From: CAYMPH01 sp964392365
GTDB lineage: Bacteria > Spirochaetota > UBA4802 > UBA5550
Direction: 5' to 3'
DNA: 13,713 nt
NCBI GenBank assembly: GCA_964392365.1
Contig: CAYMPH010000030.1
Location: 1 to 13,713, forward strand
A model generated the notes under the pieces. That model ran no database searches, was not told the DNA's origin, and worked only from the letters and a program-made list of their open reading frames with translations. Both the position numbers and the translations under genes were made by a program. Positions 12,869 to 13,713 of this stretch are shown piece after piece. Every line of letters begins with the position of its first letter. Within the stretch, counting starts at the first letter, position 1.

Positions 12869-13713
12869 TTATTCTCCGTCAAAGAGTGTTTCCTGAATTT
12901 CTGATCCAGTTAAATTATTATAAGGAATTCCCAAATGCTGGTAAGCTGCCTGGGTAACAGTTCTTCCGCGGGGAGTTCTTTTCAGAAGGCCGCTTTGAAC
13001 CAGAAACGGTTCGTAATAATCCTCGAGTGTATCGATTTCCTCACCTACGGATACAGCTATAGTTTTAATACCAACTGGCCCGCCCTGATATTTTTCAATA
13101 ATTGCTGTTAATATTTTTCTGTCCATATCATCTAGACCGATTGAATCTATACCAAGTTTCTCAAGGGAATACTGTGTAATTTCAAGGTCAATTTTACCTA
13201 GTTTTTTTACTGTAGCAAAATCAGCAACGCGCTTTAAAAGTCTGTTTACGATTCTTGGAGTTTTTCTGGAACGGGTTGCTATCTCTCTTGCAGCATCTTC
13301 AGTTATCGCATACTTTACTATACCTGCTGATCTTAATGTTATTTCCATAAGATCTTCTGTTGAATAATAATTTAATCTGAAAGGAATTCCGAATCTGTCT
13401 CTGAGAGCTGCAGTGAGCATCCCTGCTTTGGTTGTAGCACCTATCAGTGTGAATGGAACGAGATTGAGTTTGATTGTCTTAGCTCCGATTCCCTGGCCGA
13501 TTATTATATCCAGAGATCTGTCTTCCATTGCAGGATAGAGAATTTCCTCTATTGCCGGCGAAAGTCTGTGAATCTCATCAATAAAAAGGACTTCATTTTC
13601 CTCGAGGCTTGTTAATATCGACGCGAGATCTCCTGCTTTTGAAATTATTGGTGCTGATGTTGCTTTGATGTTTACGCCAAGCTCTTTTGCAATGATGAAT
13701 GACAGGGTTGTTT
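12869..13713 (-). CDS. ruvB: Holliday junction branch-migration ATPase RuvB (partial, 5' end missing)
   Basis: The 280 C-terminal residues are present; reading continues to the window edge, so about 60 N-terminal residues lie outside. RuvB is the hexameric AAA+ motor that, with RuvA, drives branch migration of Holliday junctions in recombinational repair. The end of Walker A is visible at the edge (TTLSFIIAKELG). Walker B is VLFIDEIHRL, sensor 1 is LIGATTKAG, and ALRDRFG holds the arginine-finger region. The C-terminal winged helix includes the GGPVGIKT segment, YYEPFLVQSG and the near-terminal RTPRGR. The Met at 13526-13528 in PAMEDRSL is internal. The enzyme looks intact. It is followed after 9 bases by the oxidoreductase gene and is probably cotranscribed with it. 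Confidence 0.97.
   Translation of the reverse strand, partial: TTLSFIIAKELGVNIKATSAPIISKAGDLASILTSLEENEVLFIDEIHRLSPAIEEILYPAMEDRSLDIIIGQGIGAKTIKLNLVPFTLIGATTKAGMLTAALRDRFGIPFRLNYYSTEDLMEITLRSAGIVKYAITEDAAREIATRSRKTPRIVNRLLKRVADFATVKKLGKIDLEITQYSLEKLGIDSIGLDDMDRKILTAIIEKYQGGPVGIKTIAVSVGEEIDTLEDYYEPFLVQSGLLKRTPRGRTVTQAAYQHLGIPYNNLTGSEIQETLFDGE

Overview
This is an AT-rich window (roughly one third G+C by eye) from a bacterial chromosome. Signal peptides, two lipoproteins, an OmpA-type peptidoglycan-binding domain and a FecR domain point to a diderm (Gram-negative-type) organism. Nothing fixes the phylum. A FecR-OmpA fusion and a DUF3683-type FAD/Fe-S oxidoreductase in a low-GC genome would fit a spirochaete-like or other non-model diderm lineage, but that is a guess. 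No rRNA, tRNA, CRISPR array, transposase or phage gene was found.

Left part (1-3001). A strong terminator opens the window, followed by a 349-base gene-free leader. Next is a small four-helix membrane protein gene (350-769), bracketed by two ~51-base direct repeats at about 86% identity. On the minus strand is a two-gene operon with its own promoter. It encodes an exported glutaredoxin-fold protein with a DsbA-like CPHC site (1613-1984) and an exported 2-Cys peroxiredoxin (974-1597), apparently a periplasmic thiol/peroxide pair. A patatin-type lipase gene (2096-3001) lies upstream, also on the minus strand.

Middle (3126-6998, plus strand). The genes are an RlmI-type 23S rRNA cytosine methyltransferase, a 468-base gap holding a palindromic dispersed repeat, an inner-membrane-anchored FecR-OmpA fusion, a GlsB/YeaQ-type three-helix membrane protein, and a compact CDF-like metal transporter. 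The transporter starts with TTG, has cysteines at the predicted membrane metal site and ends in a Cys-rich tail.

Right part (7008-13713, minus strand). A divergent aldo/keto-reductase-like protein lacks the classical catalytic tetrad and is probably cotranscribed behind a 207-aa lipoprotein gene. A second lipoprotein gene follows, then a strong terminator. Beyond it lies a 1236-aa FAD / Fe-S / CCG-domain oxidoreductase (D-lactate dehydrogenase type), 9 bases downstream of ruvB, which runs off the right edge.

Most of the window is housekeeping (rlmI, ruvB) plus cell-envelope and redox functions: the exported Prx/Grx pair, the FecR-OmpA protein, the lipoproteins, the GlsB-like protein and the respiratory-type oxidoreductase. 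I see no defence island or mobile operon. The most unusual items are the exported redox pair, the cysteine-modified CDF-like transporter, the tetrad-less AKR and the repeat-bounded membrane-protein gene.
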